DNA from: Moheibacter lacus | Lineage (GTDB): Bacteria; Bacteroidota; Bacteroidia; Flavobacteriales; Weeksellaceae | DNA: 64,000 nt | Reading direction: 5' to 3' | Assembly (NCBI RefSeq): GCF_014042165.1 | Contig: NZ_JACDZE010000001.1 | Coordinates: 1,262,595 to 1,326,594 of the forward strand | Part shown: positions 24,220-33,383 of the stretch, one piece after another | Layout of the letters: each line of letters opens with the position of its first letter | Position numbering within the stretch: position 1 is the first letter of the stretch | Notes under the pieces: generated by a model | What the model saw: the letters and a program-made list of their open reading frames with translations, nothing else | Database searches by the model: none | What the model was told of the DNA's origin: nothing | Made by a program: the position numbers and the translations under genes

Positions 24220-25086
24220 CTATAATTCCGTAATTATGGTTCTACGGATGTTGTTCAAATTATAATCGTCATTATCACAATTAATTCGGATGGTAGAATT
24301 TTGTCTTTCAAAGTGTTCGTTGAAGTTTTTACAATTCTTTATCGTATGAAATTCCTTTTTAGAAAAATACATAATGATCGGGCGGTAATCTGCAGGTGAA
24401 TTCGTAGAAACTACTCCTGCCAATGCTCCACCAATTGCTCCTCCTATTCCAACGCCGACTGCAGTTGTGGCAATCAAATTTCCCATGGTTTGTAATGGCA
24501 TTTCAAAATAAAGGAAATCATCGCCCATATATTTTACGCGAACAAATGTATGTACACCATGTTTTAACACAAAACTTCCTTTTTCATCTTTGCTTTCATG
24601 ATCAGACGCATGTTTTACACTTACATACACATATCCATTTAACAATACTCCGGCAATGTCTTTGATTTTTTTTGTTTCATAATCCACTACATCGATCAGA
24701 TCATTTGTGTATTCGTAAAGTCCAAGTCCGATTGATTTTGATCGAAAAGGCATTTCCGTAAGATTTCCATTGATAAGGTCATCAATAGTTAAATAAACCC
24801 CACGTCCTTCTCTTTTTTCCGAAAAAGTTTCATTTAATTTAGGTGCGTTTTGATGGAATTGTGTAGAATCGAATTCAAATTTTTCCAGTTTTTTTAATTT
24901 CGCATAACTTAAAACATAAGGATAATTGGTATTTCGAAACTGAATCAGCTTATCATTTACATAAACCACATCTTTTGCAGAAACGGTTTCATCAAGTTTC
25001 TCAAATTTTAATGTGGCATTCTCAATATATTGTCCAAATGCAATTGAACTCAAAACCAATTGAAATGCAAATAGAATTTTTTTCAT
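24220..25086 (-). CDS. Unknown exported protein with glycine-zipper segment
   Basis: A 288-residue protein with signal peptide MKKILFAFQLVLSSIAFGQ. The middle is mixed alpha/beta with no family I can name. Near residue 205-225 lies a Gly/Ala-rich hydrophobic run (GVGIGGAIGGALAGVV), a glycine-zipper type helix that can pack in membranes or oligomers. The C-terminal tail is basic and Asn-rich. The TAGATTTG promoter 20 nt upstream supports the start. Confidence 0.72.
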   Translation of the reverse strand: MKKILFAFQLVLSSIAFGQYIENATLKFEKLDETVSAKDVVYVNDKLIQFRNTNYPYVLSYAKLKKLEKFEFDSTQFHQNAPKLNETFSEKREGRGVYLTIDDLINGNLTEMPFRSKSIGLGLYEYTNDLIDVVDYETKKIKDIAGVLLNGYVYVSVKHASDHESKDEKGSFVLKHGVHTFVRVKYMGDDFLYFEMPLQTMGNLIATTAVGVGIGGAIGGALAGVVSTNSPADYRPIIMYFSKKEFHTIKNCKNFNEHFERQNSTIRINCDNDDYNLNNIRRTIITEL

Positions 25087-25105
25087 TCGAATAGATTTAA
25101 GTGTG

Positions 25106-25113
25106 CAAATCTA
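25106..25113 (-). promoter_or_regulatory. -7 box of the glycine-zipper protein gene
   Basis: The minus strand reads TAGATTTG, an exact TAnnTTTG match, with the ATG 20 nt downstream. Confidence 0.55.
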
Positions 25114-25165
25114 AATAAATATGGTTTTAAACCTAAAACTTTAACAAAGAAGGAAAATTCAAAAA

Positions 25166-25178
25166 TGCCATTTTGTCA
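25166..25178 (+). promoter_or_regulatory. Candidate heat-shock control site upstream of htpG
   Basis: TGCCA-TTT-TGTCA, two TGNCA half-sites three bases apart, lies 53-65 nt before the htpG ATG. TGNCA is its own complement pattern, so the pair can be read as direct or inverted. The link to heat-shock control is an inference from the downstream gene. Confidence 0.35.
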
Positions 25179-25230
25179 CACTTCCCTTCAATGGTATTTT
25201 TTTTGACCAATTGGATGAAAAAAGTACAAA

Positions 25231-27114
25231 ATGACAAAAGGAAGTATCAATGTTTCAGTGGAAAACATTTTTCCACTCATCAAGAAATTTTTATACAGCG
25301 ACCACGAAATATTTTTAAGAGAACTTATCTCCAATGCGACCGATGCGACTTTGAAGCTCAAACATTTGACCAACATCGGTGAGGCTAAAGTCGAATACGG
25401 AAATCCGAAAATCGAAGTAAAAATCGATAAAGATGCCGGAACGCTTCACATCATCGACCAAGGAATCGGGATGACAGCGGAAGAAGTAGAAAAATACATC
25501 AACCAAGTGGCTTTTTCAGGTGCAGAAGAATTTCTAAACCAATACAAAGATTCGGCAAAAGATTCAGGAATCATCGGACATTTCGGTCTTGGGTTTTATT
25601 CTGCTTTTATGGTAGCCGACCAAGTCGAAATCATCACAAAATCCTTTAAGGATGAACCGGCGGTAAAATGGAGTTGTGACGGAAGCCCCGAATTTACACT
25701 CGAAGAAACGAAAAAAGCAGAGCGAGGAACGGAAATCATTTTGCATATAGCGGAAGATTCAAAAGAATTTTTGGACGAACATAAAATCCGTGAACTCTTG
25801 TTGAAATACAACAAATTCATGCCGATTCCGATTCAGTTCGGGATGAAAACGGAAACTTTGCCGTTACCGGAAGATGCGGCAGAAGATGCAAAACCGGAAA
25901 CGATTGAAGTTGAAAATATCATCAACAATCCAACTCCGGCTTGGACAAAAGCGCCTTCAGAATTGACAGATGAAGATTACTTGAATTTCTACCGAGAACT
26001 CTATCCGATGCAATTTGAAGAACCGTTGTTTTGGATTCATTTGAATGTGGATTATCCGTTTAATCTTTCCGGAATTTTGTTTTTCCCAAGAATCGGAAAC
26101 AACGTCAATATCGAAAAGGATAAAATTCAACTCTATCAAAATCAAGTATTTGTAACAGATGAGGTAAAAGGAATCGTTCCTGACTTTTTGATGTTACTTA
26201 GAGGTGTGATCGATTCGCCGGACATTCCATTGAACGTTTCAAGATCTTATCTACAGGCTGATGGAGCGGTGAAGAAAATTTCGCAGTACATCACAAAAAA
26301 AGTGGCCGATAAAATGGCTTCTTTGGCTAAAAATGAAAGAGAGGAATTCGAGAAAAAATGGAACGACATCAAAGTCGTTTTGGAATACGGTGTGGTTTCA
26401 GAAGAAAAATTTGCAGAGAAATCGGAGAAGTTCATGTTGTTTCCAACTGTTGACGGAAAATATTTCACTTGGGAAGAATTGAACGAAAAAATAAAAGACC
26501 ATCAAACCAATAAAGACGGGAAATTGGTGGTGTTGTATGCGTCACATCAAGATCAGCAAGATGCCTACATTCAAGCGGCGCAGGAAAAAGGCTATGAAGT
26601 TTTGTTGTTAGATTCGCCAATTGCTTCACATTTCATTCAGAAATTGGAACAAGAAAAAGAGAATGTAACTTTTGCGAGAGTTGATGCTGATCATGTTCAA
26701 AATTTGATCAAAAAGGACGAACCGATACTTTCAAAATTGTCAGATGAACAGAAAGAATCTTTGAAAACTTCAATTGAAAATTCGATCAACAAACAAACTT
26801 ATACGGTTCAATTGGAAGATTTGAGTTTGAGTGATGCTCCGTTTGTCATCACCCAGCCGGAATTTATGCGTCGCATGAAAGAAATGCAGCAAATGGGCGG
26901 CGGTGGAATGTTTGGAATGGGAAATTTCCCGGAAATGTACAATTTGGTGGTCAATACAAATAGTGAATTGGCAAACGAAATCTTAAATAAGCCTGAGGAA
27001 GAAAAAGCGCCGCTTATCAACCAAGCATTGGATTTAGCGAAATTGTCTCAGAATTTATTGAAAGGAAAAGAATTGACAGATTTCGTGAAACGAAGTTTCG
27101 AAATGTTAAAATAA
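25231..27114 (+). CDS. htpG: Chaperone HtpG (bacterial Hsp90)
   Basis: An ATP-dependent dimeric chaperone in the cytoplasm, 627 residues. The N-terminal GHKL ATPase has ELISNATDA near residue 30, DQGIGMT near 75 and GHFGLGFYSAFMV near 112. The middle domain has LNVSRSYLQAD near 335. The C-terminal dimerisation domain is present, with a Gly/Met-rich stretch (QQMGGGGMFGMGN) near 555. There is no eukaryotic MEEVD tail. It is monocistronic, ending at a bidirectional terminator. Confidence 0.97.
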   Translation: MTKGSINVSVENIFPLIKKFLYSDHEIFLRELISNATDATLKLKHLTNIGEAKVEYGNPKIEVKIDKDAGTLHIIDQGIGMTAEEVEKYINQVAFSGAEEFLNQYKDSAKDSGIIGHFGLGFYSAFMVADQVEIITKSFKDEPAVKWSCDGSPEFTLEETKKAERGTEIILHIAEDSKEFLDEHKIRELLLKYNKFMPIPIQFGMKTETLPLPEDAAEDAKPETIEVENIINNPTPAWTKAPSELTDEDYLNFYRELYPMQFEEPLFWIHLNVDYPFNLSGILFFPRIGNNVNIEKDKIQLYQNQVFVTDEVKGIVPDFLMLLRGVIDSPDIPLNVSRSYLQADGAVKKISQYITKKVADKMASLAKNEREEFEKKWNDIKVVLEYGVVSEEKFAEKSEKFMLFPTVDGKYFTWEELNEKIKDHQTNKDGKLVVLYASHQDQQDAYIQAAQEKGYEVLLLDSPIASHFIQKLEQEKENVTFARVDADHVQNLIKKDEPILSKLSDEQKESLKTSIENSINKQTYTVQLEDLSLSDAPFVITQPEFMRRMKEMQQMGGGGMFGMGNFPEMYNLVVNTNSELANEILNKPEEEKAPLINQALDLAKLSQNLLKGKELTDFVKRSFEMLK

Positions 27115-27134
27115 TTCTTTGAATTCATATAAAA

Positions 27135-27170
27135 AAAACCTCTCTTGTCATTTGAACTTGAGAGGTTTTT
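27135..27170. terminator. Bidirectional terminator between htpG and the arg operon
   Basis: AAAACCTCTC (27135-27144) pairs with GAGAGGTTTT (27160-27169), with an A-run on the left and T-run on the right. It can stop transcripts from both converging units. Confidence 0.85.
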
Positions 27171-27174
27171 GGTT

Positions 27175-28146
27175 TTATAAATTCTTCAAAATCTCATGAA
27201 AAACCGTTTGTGTCGAATAAATGCGATTGGTCGCTTCGGGAATGACGATGGAATGCTCAGAATCCAAAACATCATCGCTCACCACCACATTTCTACGAAC
27301 CGGTAAACAGTGCATGAATTTTCCGTTATTGGTCAATTTCATTTTGTCGAGTGTCACTTGCCAATCCACTTCAGGCGTTAAAGTTTGTCCATAATTTTTA
27401 TAACTACTCCAGTTTTTTGCATAGACAATATCTGCACCTTCAAATGCTTTTTCTTGGTCGAATTCGATTTTGGCTCCTTCTGTAAAATCGGGATTTAACT
27501 CATTTCCTTTGGGCTGAACGATGGTCAAATCGACCCAATCCACTTTAGAAAACCATTGCGCAAAAGAGTTCGGAACTGCTTGTGGCAAACGTCTCGGATG
27601 TGGTGCCCAAGTCATCACTACCTTTATTTTTTTGTCGAAATTTTGATGAGGTTTGTAACCGGAATACTCGGCAACCGTAATCAAATCAGCAAAAGATTGA
27701 AGCGGATGCAAAGTCGCACTTTCCAAACTCACAACCGGAACCGAAGAAAGTTCTCTTACTTTATTGAACATCAATTCGTTATAATCTTCATCACGTTCTT
27801 CCAACTTTGGAAAAGTCCGCACACCCAAAATATCACAATACGCACTCATCACACCGATGGCTTCTTTGATATGTTCCTGCGTATCGCCGTTCATCACCGT
27901 TCCGTCTGCCATCTCCAACGTCCAAGAATCGGCTCCTGCATTTAAAACCCAACAATTTGCACCGAGATTATAAGCGGCTTTAACAGAACTTAATCGTGTT
28001 CGTAAACTTGGATTGAAAAATAACAATCCGATGGTTTTGTTTTTCCCTAAATCCTGCTGTCCAAAAGGATTGGCTTTTATTTCCAATGCCGTATTTAAAA
28101 GTTGGGTGTAATCTTTAACATCGTTAAAAGAAATGAAATTTTGCAT
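27175..28146 (-). CDS. argF': N-acylornithine carbamoyltransferase (acetyl or succinyl)
   Basis: Carbamoylates N-acetyl- or N-succinylornithine, the Bacteroidota variant of the citrulline step. The 323-residue protein has FFNPSLRTRLSS near residue 45 (carbamoyl-phosphate loop), HPLQSFADL near 177, WAPHPRRLPQAVPNS near 205 and the active-site MHCLPVRRN near 285. The proline-rich WAPHPR.LPQAVPNS segment is shared with the structurally known Bacteroides succinylornithine enzyme, not with ordinary OTCase. Whether the acyl group is acetyl or succinyl cannot be decided by eye. It is the last gene of the operon, 6 nt after carB. Confidence 0.92.
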   Translation of the reverse strand: MQNFISFNDVKDYTQLLNTALEIKANPFGQQDLGKNKTIGLLFFNPSLRTRLSSVKAAYNLGANCWVLNAGADSWTLEMADGTVMNGDTQEHIKEAIGVMSAYCDILGVRTFPKLEERDEDYNELMFNKVRELSSVPVVSLESATLHPLQSFADLITVAEYSGYKPHQNFDKKIKVVMTWAPHPRRLPQAVPNSFAQWFSKVDWVDLTIVQPKGNELNPDFTEGAKIEFDQEKAFEGADIVYAKNWSSYKNYGQTLTPEVDWQVTLDKMKLTNNGKFMHCLPVRRNVVVSDDVLDSEHSIVIPEATNRIYSTQTVFHEILKNL

Positions 28147-28152
28147 CTTTAT

Positions 28153-31100
28153 TTAATTTTGATTTGAATTTTGGTTTCGATATTCATTCCAACTTTTGAT
28201 TTCTAAATCTTCAAGACTCAAAGTCGTAAATGCATTGATGTAAGCCGCTGCTAATCTTGCATTGGTAACCAAAGGAATGTTAAAATCCACAGCCGTACGA
28301 CGGATTTTATAATCATTGTCCAATTCTGCTTTGGTCAAATTCTTAGGAATATTGATGACCATGTCGATTTTCTTGTTTTGTAAATACGAAATTACGTTTG
28401 GTTCTTTTTCATCATTTGGCCAATAAACCAAAGTCGAATACACATTATTTTCCATGAAAAATTTATGGGTTCCTTCCGTAGCATAAATTTTATAACCTTT
28501 TTCGATCAATTTTTTGGCAGGACTTAGCAAAGCCACTTTGGATTCAATCGGTCCTCCTGAAATCAAAACCGTTTTTTCAGGAATTTTATATCCAACGGAA
28601 AGCAATGATTTCAGCAAAGCGTCTTCTGCAGTCGTTCCGATGCAACCCACCTCTCCGGTCGATGACATATCAACAGAAAGCACAGGATCGGCTCCGGCCA
28701 ATCTCGTAAAGGAGAATTGCGAAGCTTTTACTCCGACATAATCCAAGTCGTAAACAATTTCAGACTTTCCTTTTTCCACTTCTAAACCTAAAAGAACTTT
28801 CGTTGCTTTTTCAATTAAATTATTTCCGGAAACTTTGGATACAAAAGGGAAGGATCGTGAAGCTCTGATGTTACATTCGATCACACGAACAGCATTGTTT
28901 TTAGACAAAAACTGAATGTTCATCGGACCCGAAATCTCAAAACGTTTGGCAATTTTTTCTGCTACTTTTCTGATTTGTCGGATGGTTTCGATGTACACTT
29001 TTTGTGGCGGATAATACATCGTTGCATCACCCGAATGCACGCCTGCAAATTCTACGTGTTCTGAAATCGCATAGTCTACAATGTCTCCATTTTTAACAAC
29101 CGCATCCAACTCAATTTCTTTGGCGCCTTGGACAAATTCGGAAACCACAATCGGATAATCAGGCGAAACTTCTTTGGCCAATTTTAAAAATGAATTCAAT
29201 TCGTCTTTGTTGGAAACTACATTCATTGCCGCACCGGAAAGTACATAGGAAGGACGAATCAACACCGGAAAACCAACTTCTCCTACAAATTCATGTACCG
29301 CTTCAAGCGAAGACAGTTCCTTCCATCTGGGTTGGTCAATGTTCAATTCATCTAAAATTTCAGAGAATTTATGCCGATTTTCCGCATCGTCAATTCGAAG
29401 TGGAGAAGTTCCCAGAATCGGAATATTTTCATCGTATAATTTGATGGCCAAATTATTTGGGATTTGACCTCCGGTCGAAATAATTGTTCCCGATGGGTTT
29501 TCAAAATCCAAAATGTCCATCACACGCTCAAAGGACAATTCTTCAAAATACAATCGATCCGACAAATCATAATCCGTCGAAACGGTTTCTGGATTGTAAT
29601 TGATAATGACCGTTTTAAAACCTTCTTTGGCAGCGGTTTGAGCAGCATTGACACCACACCAGTCAAATTCTACCGAAGAACCGATTCTGTAAACACCCGA
29701 GCCCAAAATACAAACTGCTTTTTCGGTTTCAGGTTGCAAATCGTTTTCAGTTCCGTGATAAGTCAGGTACAAATAATTGGTTTGTGCGGGGAATTCAGCT
29801 GCCAGCGTGTCGATTTGTTTCGTCACGGGAATGATTCCATAATTTTTTCTTAATTGACGTACAGTCAATTCATTTCGGTGTATTCCCGAATTTCCCTTGA
29901 TTAAAACGCCGATTTGCTGATCCGAAAACCCCATTTTTTTTGCTTTTGAAAGCAATTCAGGCTGTAATTGTTCAAATCGGATCAATTCTTCCAATTCAAC
30001 TGAAGTAGAATAAATTTTCTCCAATCGTTGTAAAAACCATAAATCTATTTTAGTTAAATCATGAATTTTTTCAATTGAATATCCGGCTTTAAATGCTTCT
30101 GTAATGGCATAAAGTCGCTCATCATTGGGTTCAGACAACCAAGTATCCAATTCTTCACCTTCCGGAATTGTAAAATTATTGGCAACAAAACCACGATGTC
30201 CGATGTCCAACATTCTGATTCCTTTTTGGATCGCTTCTTCAAATGAACGTCCGATCGCCATAACTTCTCCGACCGATTTCATGGCAGATCCGATGTTTCT
30301 TTTTACACCATAAAATTTATTCAAATCCCAACGCGGCAATTTTACCACACAATAATCCAATGCCGGTTCAAACATCGCCGAAGTAGTTTGGGTAACGCTA
30401 TTTTTCAATTCAGACAAATTATAACCCAATGCCAGTTTCGCAGCAACGAAAGCCAATGGATAACCAGTTGCTTTGGATGCCAGTGCGGACGAACGTGACA
30501 ATCTTGCGTTGACTTCTATCACACGGTATTCTTCATTTTTAGGATTGAGTGCGTACTGAATGTTACATTCACCAATCACGCCCAAATGGCGAATGGTGCG
30601 GATGGCAACTTCACGTAATTTATGGTATTCGGAATTGCTCAAAGTTTGTGAGGGTGCAACTACGATTGATTCTCCGGTGTGAATCCCGATCGGGTCGAAA
30701 TTTTCCATGTTACAAACCGTAATACAATTGTCTTCCGCATCACGAACGACTTCATACTCAACTTCTTTCCAGCCTTTTAGGGATTCTTCGACCAAAATTT
30801 GGCTGGAATACGTAAATGCTTTTTCGGCCAATTCTTTTAATTCTTCTTCATTATTGGCAAAGCCGGAACCCAATCCACCCAAAGCATAAGCCGCACGGAC
30901 GATCAGCGGAAATCCGATTTCATTTCCAGCACGAATTGCGTCAGAAACGGTTTCGACCGCTTCACTTCTAGCGGTAAAAACATTGATTTGGTTTAGTTTT
31001 TCGATAAAAATATCGCGATCTTCGGTTGCTTCGATTACGGAAATCGGTGTTCCTAGGACTTTGACGTTGTATTTATCGAAGATTTTATTTTTGTTCAATT

Positions 31101-31395
31101 CTACGGCACAATTCAAAGCGGTTTGTCCACCAAAAGCCACCAAAACACCATCCGGTTTTTCTTTTTGGATGACTTTTTCTACAAAATAAGGCGTAACCGG
31201 AAGGAAATAAACTTCGTCGGCAATGTTCTCCGAAGTCTGAACAGTAGCGATATTGGGATTGATAAGTATGGTTTGGATTCCTTCTTCTTTCAAAGCTTTG
31301 AGAGCCTGCGAACCTGAATAATCAAATTCTCCAGCTTCTCCGATTTTCAAAGCTCCTGAACCTAAAACCAATACTTTTTTGATGTTTTTGATCAT
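28153..31395 (-). CDS. carB: Carbamoyl-phosphate synthase large subunit
   Basis: Makes carbamoyl phosphate from bicarbonate, ammonia from CarA and two ATP. The 1080-residue protein has two homologous ATP-grasp halves, starting with KVLVLGSGALKIGEAGEFDY and, near 575, CILGSGVYRIGSSVEFDW. The ATP-grasp signatures VIEVNARLSRSSALASKATG (near 300) and VIECNIRASRSFPFVSK (near 840) are present, and a C-terminal MGS-like allosteric domain (YKIYATEGTHKFF) closes it. It is separated from carA by an unknown gene and a palindrome, which is unusual. Confidence 0.97.
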   Translation of the reverse strand: MIKNIKKVLVLGSGALKIGEAGEFDYSGSQALKALKEEGIQTILINPNIATVQTSENIADEVYFLPVTPYFVEKVIQKEKPDGVLVAFGGQTALNCAVELNKNKIFDKYNVKVLGTPISVIEATEDRDIFIEKLNQINVFTARSEAVETVSDAIRAGNEIGFPLIVRAAYALGGLGSGFANNEEELKELAEKAFTYSSQILVEESLKGWKEVEYEVVRDAEDNCITVCNMENFDPIGIHTGESIVVAPSQTLSNSEYHKLREVAIRTIRHLGVIGECNIQYALNPKNEEYRVIEVNARLSRSSALASKATGYPLAFVAAKLALGYNLSELKNSVTQTTSAMFEPALDYCVVKLPRWDLNKFYGVKRNIGSAMKSVGEVMAIGRSFEEAIQKGIRMLDIGHRGFVANNFTIPEGEELDTWLSEPNDERLYAITEAFKAGYSIEKIHDLTKIDLWFLQRLEKIYSTSVELEELIRFEQLQPELLSKAKKMGFSDQQIGVLIKGNSGIHRNELTVRQLRKNYGIIPVTKQIDTLAAEFPAQTNYLYLTYHGTENDLQPETEKAVCILGSGVYRIGSSVEFDWCGVNAAQTAAKEGFKTVIINYNPETVSTDYDLSDRLYFEELSFERVMDILDFENPSGTIISTGGQIPNNLAIKLYDENIPILGTSPLRIDDAENRHKFSEILDELNIDQPRWKELSSLEAVHEFVGEVGFPVLIRPSYVLSGAAMNVVSNKDELNSFLKLAKEVSPDYPIVVSEFVQGAKEIELDAVVKNGDIVDYAISEHVEFAGVHSGDATMYYPPQKVYIETIRQIRKVAEKIAKRFEISGPMNIQFLSKNNAVRVIECNIRASRSFPFVSKVSGNNLIEKATKVLLGLEVEKGKSEIVYDLDYVGVKASQFSFTRLAGADPVLSVDMSSTGEVGCIGTTAEDALLKSLLSVGYKIPEKTVLISGGPIESKVALLSPAKKLIEKGYKIYATEGTHKFFMENNVYSTLVYWPNDEKEPNVISYLQNKKIDMVINIPKNLTKAELDNDYKIRRTAVDFNIPLVTNARLAAAYINAFTTLSLEDLEIKSWNEYRNQNSNQN

Positions 31396-31412
31396 TTTTT
31401 TTTGTGTATTTT

Positions 31413-31443
31413 AACTTCCAAGGTTTTTAAAACCTTGGAAGTT
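31413..31443. other. Perfect palindrome between the unknown gene and carB
   Basis: AACTTCCAAGGTT (31413-31425) and AACCTTGGAAGTT (31431-31443) form a 13-bp perfect stem with a 5-nt loop. No U-run follows in the operon direction, so partial attenuation or an RNA-processing site fits better than full termination. Confidence 0.65.
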
Positions 31444-31450
31444 TGGATTT

Positions 31451-32209
31451 TTATAATATTTTATGGTAAATGTCAAATGAAGGCCAAAGAGAGAACATTT
31501 GTCCTTTTACAAAATCGTTGCAATCCATAGTTTTATAGTTTCTAATAAAACTATTTCTGATTTTTTTTCTCGCACTTTCATCTAATCCTTCAAAATTAAA
31601 ATCTAATTGGTCAGATTTGGAATAATGTTTAATTTGTTCTTTTCTAAATTTTTTACAATCTTTTAATTCTTCTTTGAACTTTTTAGTTTTTTTGAATTTT
31701 AAAAATTGCTCTGTTTTGAAATTTTCTAGTTCTATTAAGTTAAATTTAAAGCTTTGTGCGACTAAATTATTTTCTATTCCAAATACAAAATAATCTGCTT
31801 CTTCTGGAGTTTTTTCATCCCAGTAATTATCATTATAATCCGAAAAAATTAAAACCTCATTGAGTAGGATTGAGTTAATTTTCTCTTTAATATTATCATT
31901 GATGACACTTTTTAGATAAGATAAGCTATCGTTTTCGTTGAAAACAAATGATTTCAGATCTTTGAGCTGTAATTTATTATTTTCAACCTCCCAGACTGCC
32001 ATGTAGCCTCGCCATAAAGCTGTGTAAAAATACTCATCAGTGATGTAGCCTTCATCTATTACAAATTGATTTAAAATTTCTTCGTGTAAAAATTTATTTT
32101 CGATGTAATAACCTTTTCCATTGTAAACCAAACTGTCTTTGATTTGTTCAGTAGCAGATACGTTTGAACAAAAAATAAAACTGATTATTAGAAAAATGAA
32201 CTTTGACAT
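31451..32209 (-). CDS. Unknown exported protein inserted between carA and carB
   Basis: A 252-residue protein with a signal peptide (MSKFIFLIISFIFCSNVSA). The rest is hydrophilic, rich in Lys, Glu, Asn and Phe, with a coiled-coil-like charged stretch near residues 165-200. I recognise no family and see no arginine-related motif. It starts two nt after the carA stop, so it is read with the operon, yet its composition is visibly more AT- and Lys-rich than that of carA or carB. It looks like an acquired passenger. Confidence 0.7.
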   Translation of the reverse strand: MSKFIFLIISFIFCSNVSATEQIKDSLVYNGKGYYIENKFLHEEILNQFVIDEGYITDEYFYTALWRGYMAVWEVENNKLQLKDLKSFVFNENDSLSYLKSVINDNIKEKINSILLNEVLIFSDYNDNYWDEKTPEEADYFVFGIENNLVAQSFKFNLIELENFKTEQFLKFKKTKKFKEELKDCKKFRKEQIKHYSKSDQLDFNFEGLDESARKKIRNSFIRNYKTMDCNDFVKGQMFSLWPSFDIYHKIL

Positions 32210-32211
32210 AT

Positions 32212-33297
32212 TTATACCAATTCTCCTTTATACTTTTTAATTTCATTGATGAATTCATCAAATAAAAATTCTGTATCCACAGGTCCACCCATCGCTTCCG
32301 GGTGAAATTGAACTGTGAAAAACGGTTTTTCTTTGTGACGAATTCCTTCACAAGTTCCATCATTCAGATTGCTGAAATAAGTTTCCCAACCGTCCGGCAA
32401 TTTGGAATCGTCCAATGCAAATCCATGGTTTTGAGAAGTGATGAAACATCTTTTGGTTCCCGCCATGACAACGGGCTGGTTGTGCGAACGGTGTCCGTAT
32501 TTTAGTTTGAAGGTCGAAGCACCTGCTGCTAACCCAACCAATTGATTTCCCAGACAAATTCCGAAAATCGGTTTGTCTTCGGTCAATGATTTTTTCAAGT
32601 TTTCAATGGTCACATCGCACAAAGTCGGATCGCCAGGCCCATTTGAGATAAATAATCCGTCGTATGCCAAAGTCGAATAATCATAATTCCAAGGAACTCT
32701 GATGACTTCCACGCCACGTTTCACGAAACAACGAACGATGTTGTTTTTCACACCGCAATCGATCAGAATAATTTTGATTTCGGCGCCTTCGTTGTAGCGT
32801 TTTACTTCTTTTAAACTTACTTGATCAACCAGATTATCCAAATTTGGATCGTAAAATTCGATGTCGTTTTCTGCGATGATTTTACCCAAAGTCGAACCTT
32901 CTTCACGCAATTTTTTGGTAATGGCGCGCGTATCGACTCCGTAAATTCCGGGAATGTTTTGTTTTTCCAGCCATTCGCCCAATTTCTGAAAACCGTTCCA
33001 ATGGCTGAATTCATCTGAATAATAGGAAACAACCAATCCGGTCACCTGAATTTGATTGGATTCCATGAAAGCTTCGATTTGGTCAATTATTTCTGTTTCG
33101 CTCGGAACGCCATAATTTCCGACAATCGGAAACGTCATGACCATGATCTGACCTTTGTAAGAAGGATCAGTCAAACTATCCGGATAACCCACCATCGCCG
33201 TGTTGAAAACGACTTCCCCGGCAGCCGAAATATAGGCTCCGAAAGAATTTCCTTCGATTGTTTGTCCGTCTTGAAATACGAGTTTTACTTTTTTCAT
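32212..33297 (-). CDS. carA: Carbamoyl-phosphate synthase small subunit
   Basis: The glutaminase subunit that feeds ammonia to CarB. The 361-residue protein has the N-terminal CPSase domain (FNTAMVGYPDSLTDPSYKGQ) and a class I glutamine amidotransferase domain with nucleophile FGICLGNQLVG near residue 245 and VQFHPEAMGG near 335 (His, Glu). It lies in the arg operon after argD. A run of TTTTGAG-type repeats fills the 86 nt upstream. Confidence 0.97.
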   Translation of the reverse strand: MKKVKLVFQDGQTIEGNSFGAYISAAGEVVFNTAMVGYPDSLTDPSYKGQIMVMTFPIVGNYGVPSETEIIDQIEAFMESNQIQVTGLVVSYYSDEFSHWNGFQKLGEWLEKQNIPGIYGVDTRAITKKLREEGSTLGKIIAENDIEFYDPNLDNLVDQVSLKEVKRYNEGAEIKIILIDCGVKNNIVRCFVKRGVEVIRVPWNYDYSTLAYDGLFISNGPGDPTLCDVTIENLKKSLTEDKPIFGICLGNQLVGLAAGASTFKLKYGHRSHNQPVVMAGTKRCFITSQNHGFALDDSKLPDGWETYFSNLNDGTCEGIRHKEKPFFTVQFHPEAMGGPVDTEFLFDEFINEIKKYKGELV

Positions 33298-33304
33298 TCT
33301 TATG

Positions 33305-33342
33305 TTTTGGGTTTTGAGTCTTGAGTTTTGAGTTTTGAGTTC
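33305..33342. repeat. TTTTGAG short tandem repeats upstream of carA
   Basis: About five units of TTTTGAGT or close variants occur in a row between argD and carA. On the operon strand they read as ACTCAAAA units. Confidence 0.55.
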
Positions 33343-33383
33343 TATTTTAAAGTGACTCGTAACGCAAAACGCTCAACACATAA

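Noticed and set aside
29464-29853. Plus-strand frame of 129 codons inside carB
   Set aside because: Antisense to a fully conserved CarB region; no promoter-like box and no domain.
31413-31443. Palindrome as a full Rho-independent terminator before carB
   Set aside because: No U-run follows in the operon direction, and carB has no visible promoter of its own.
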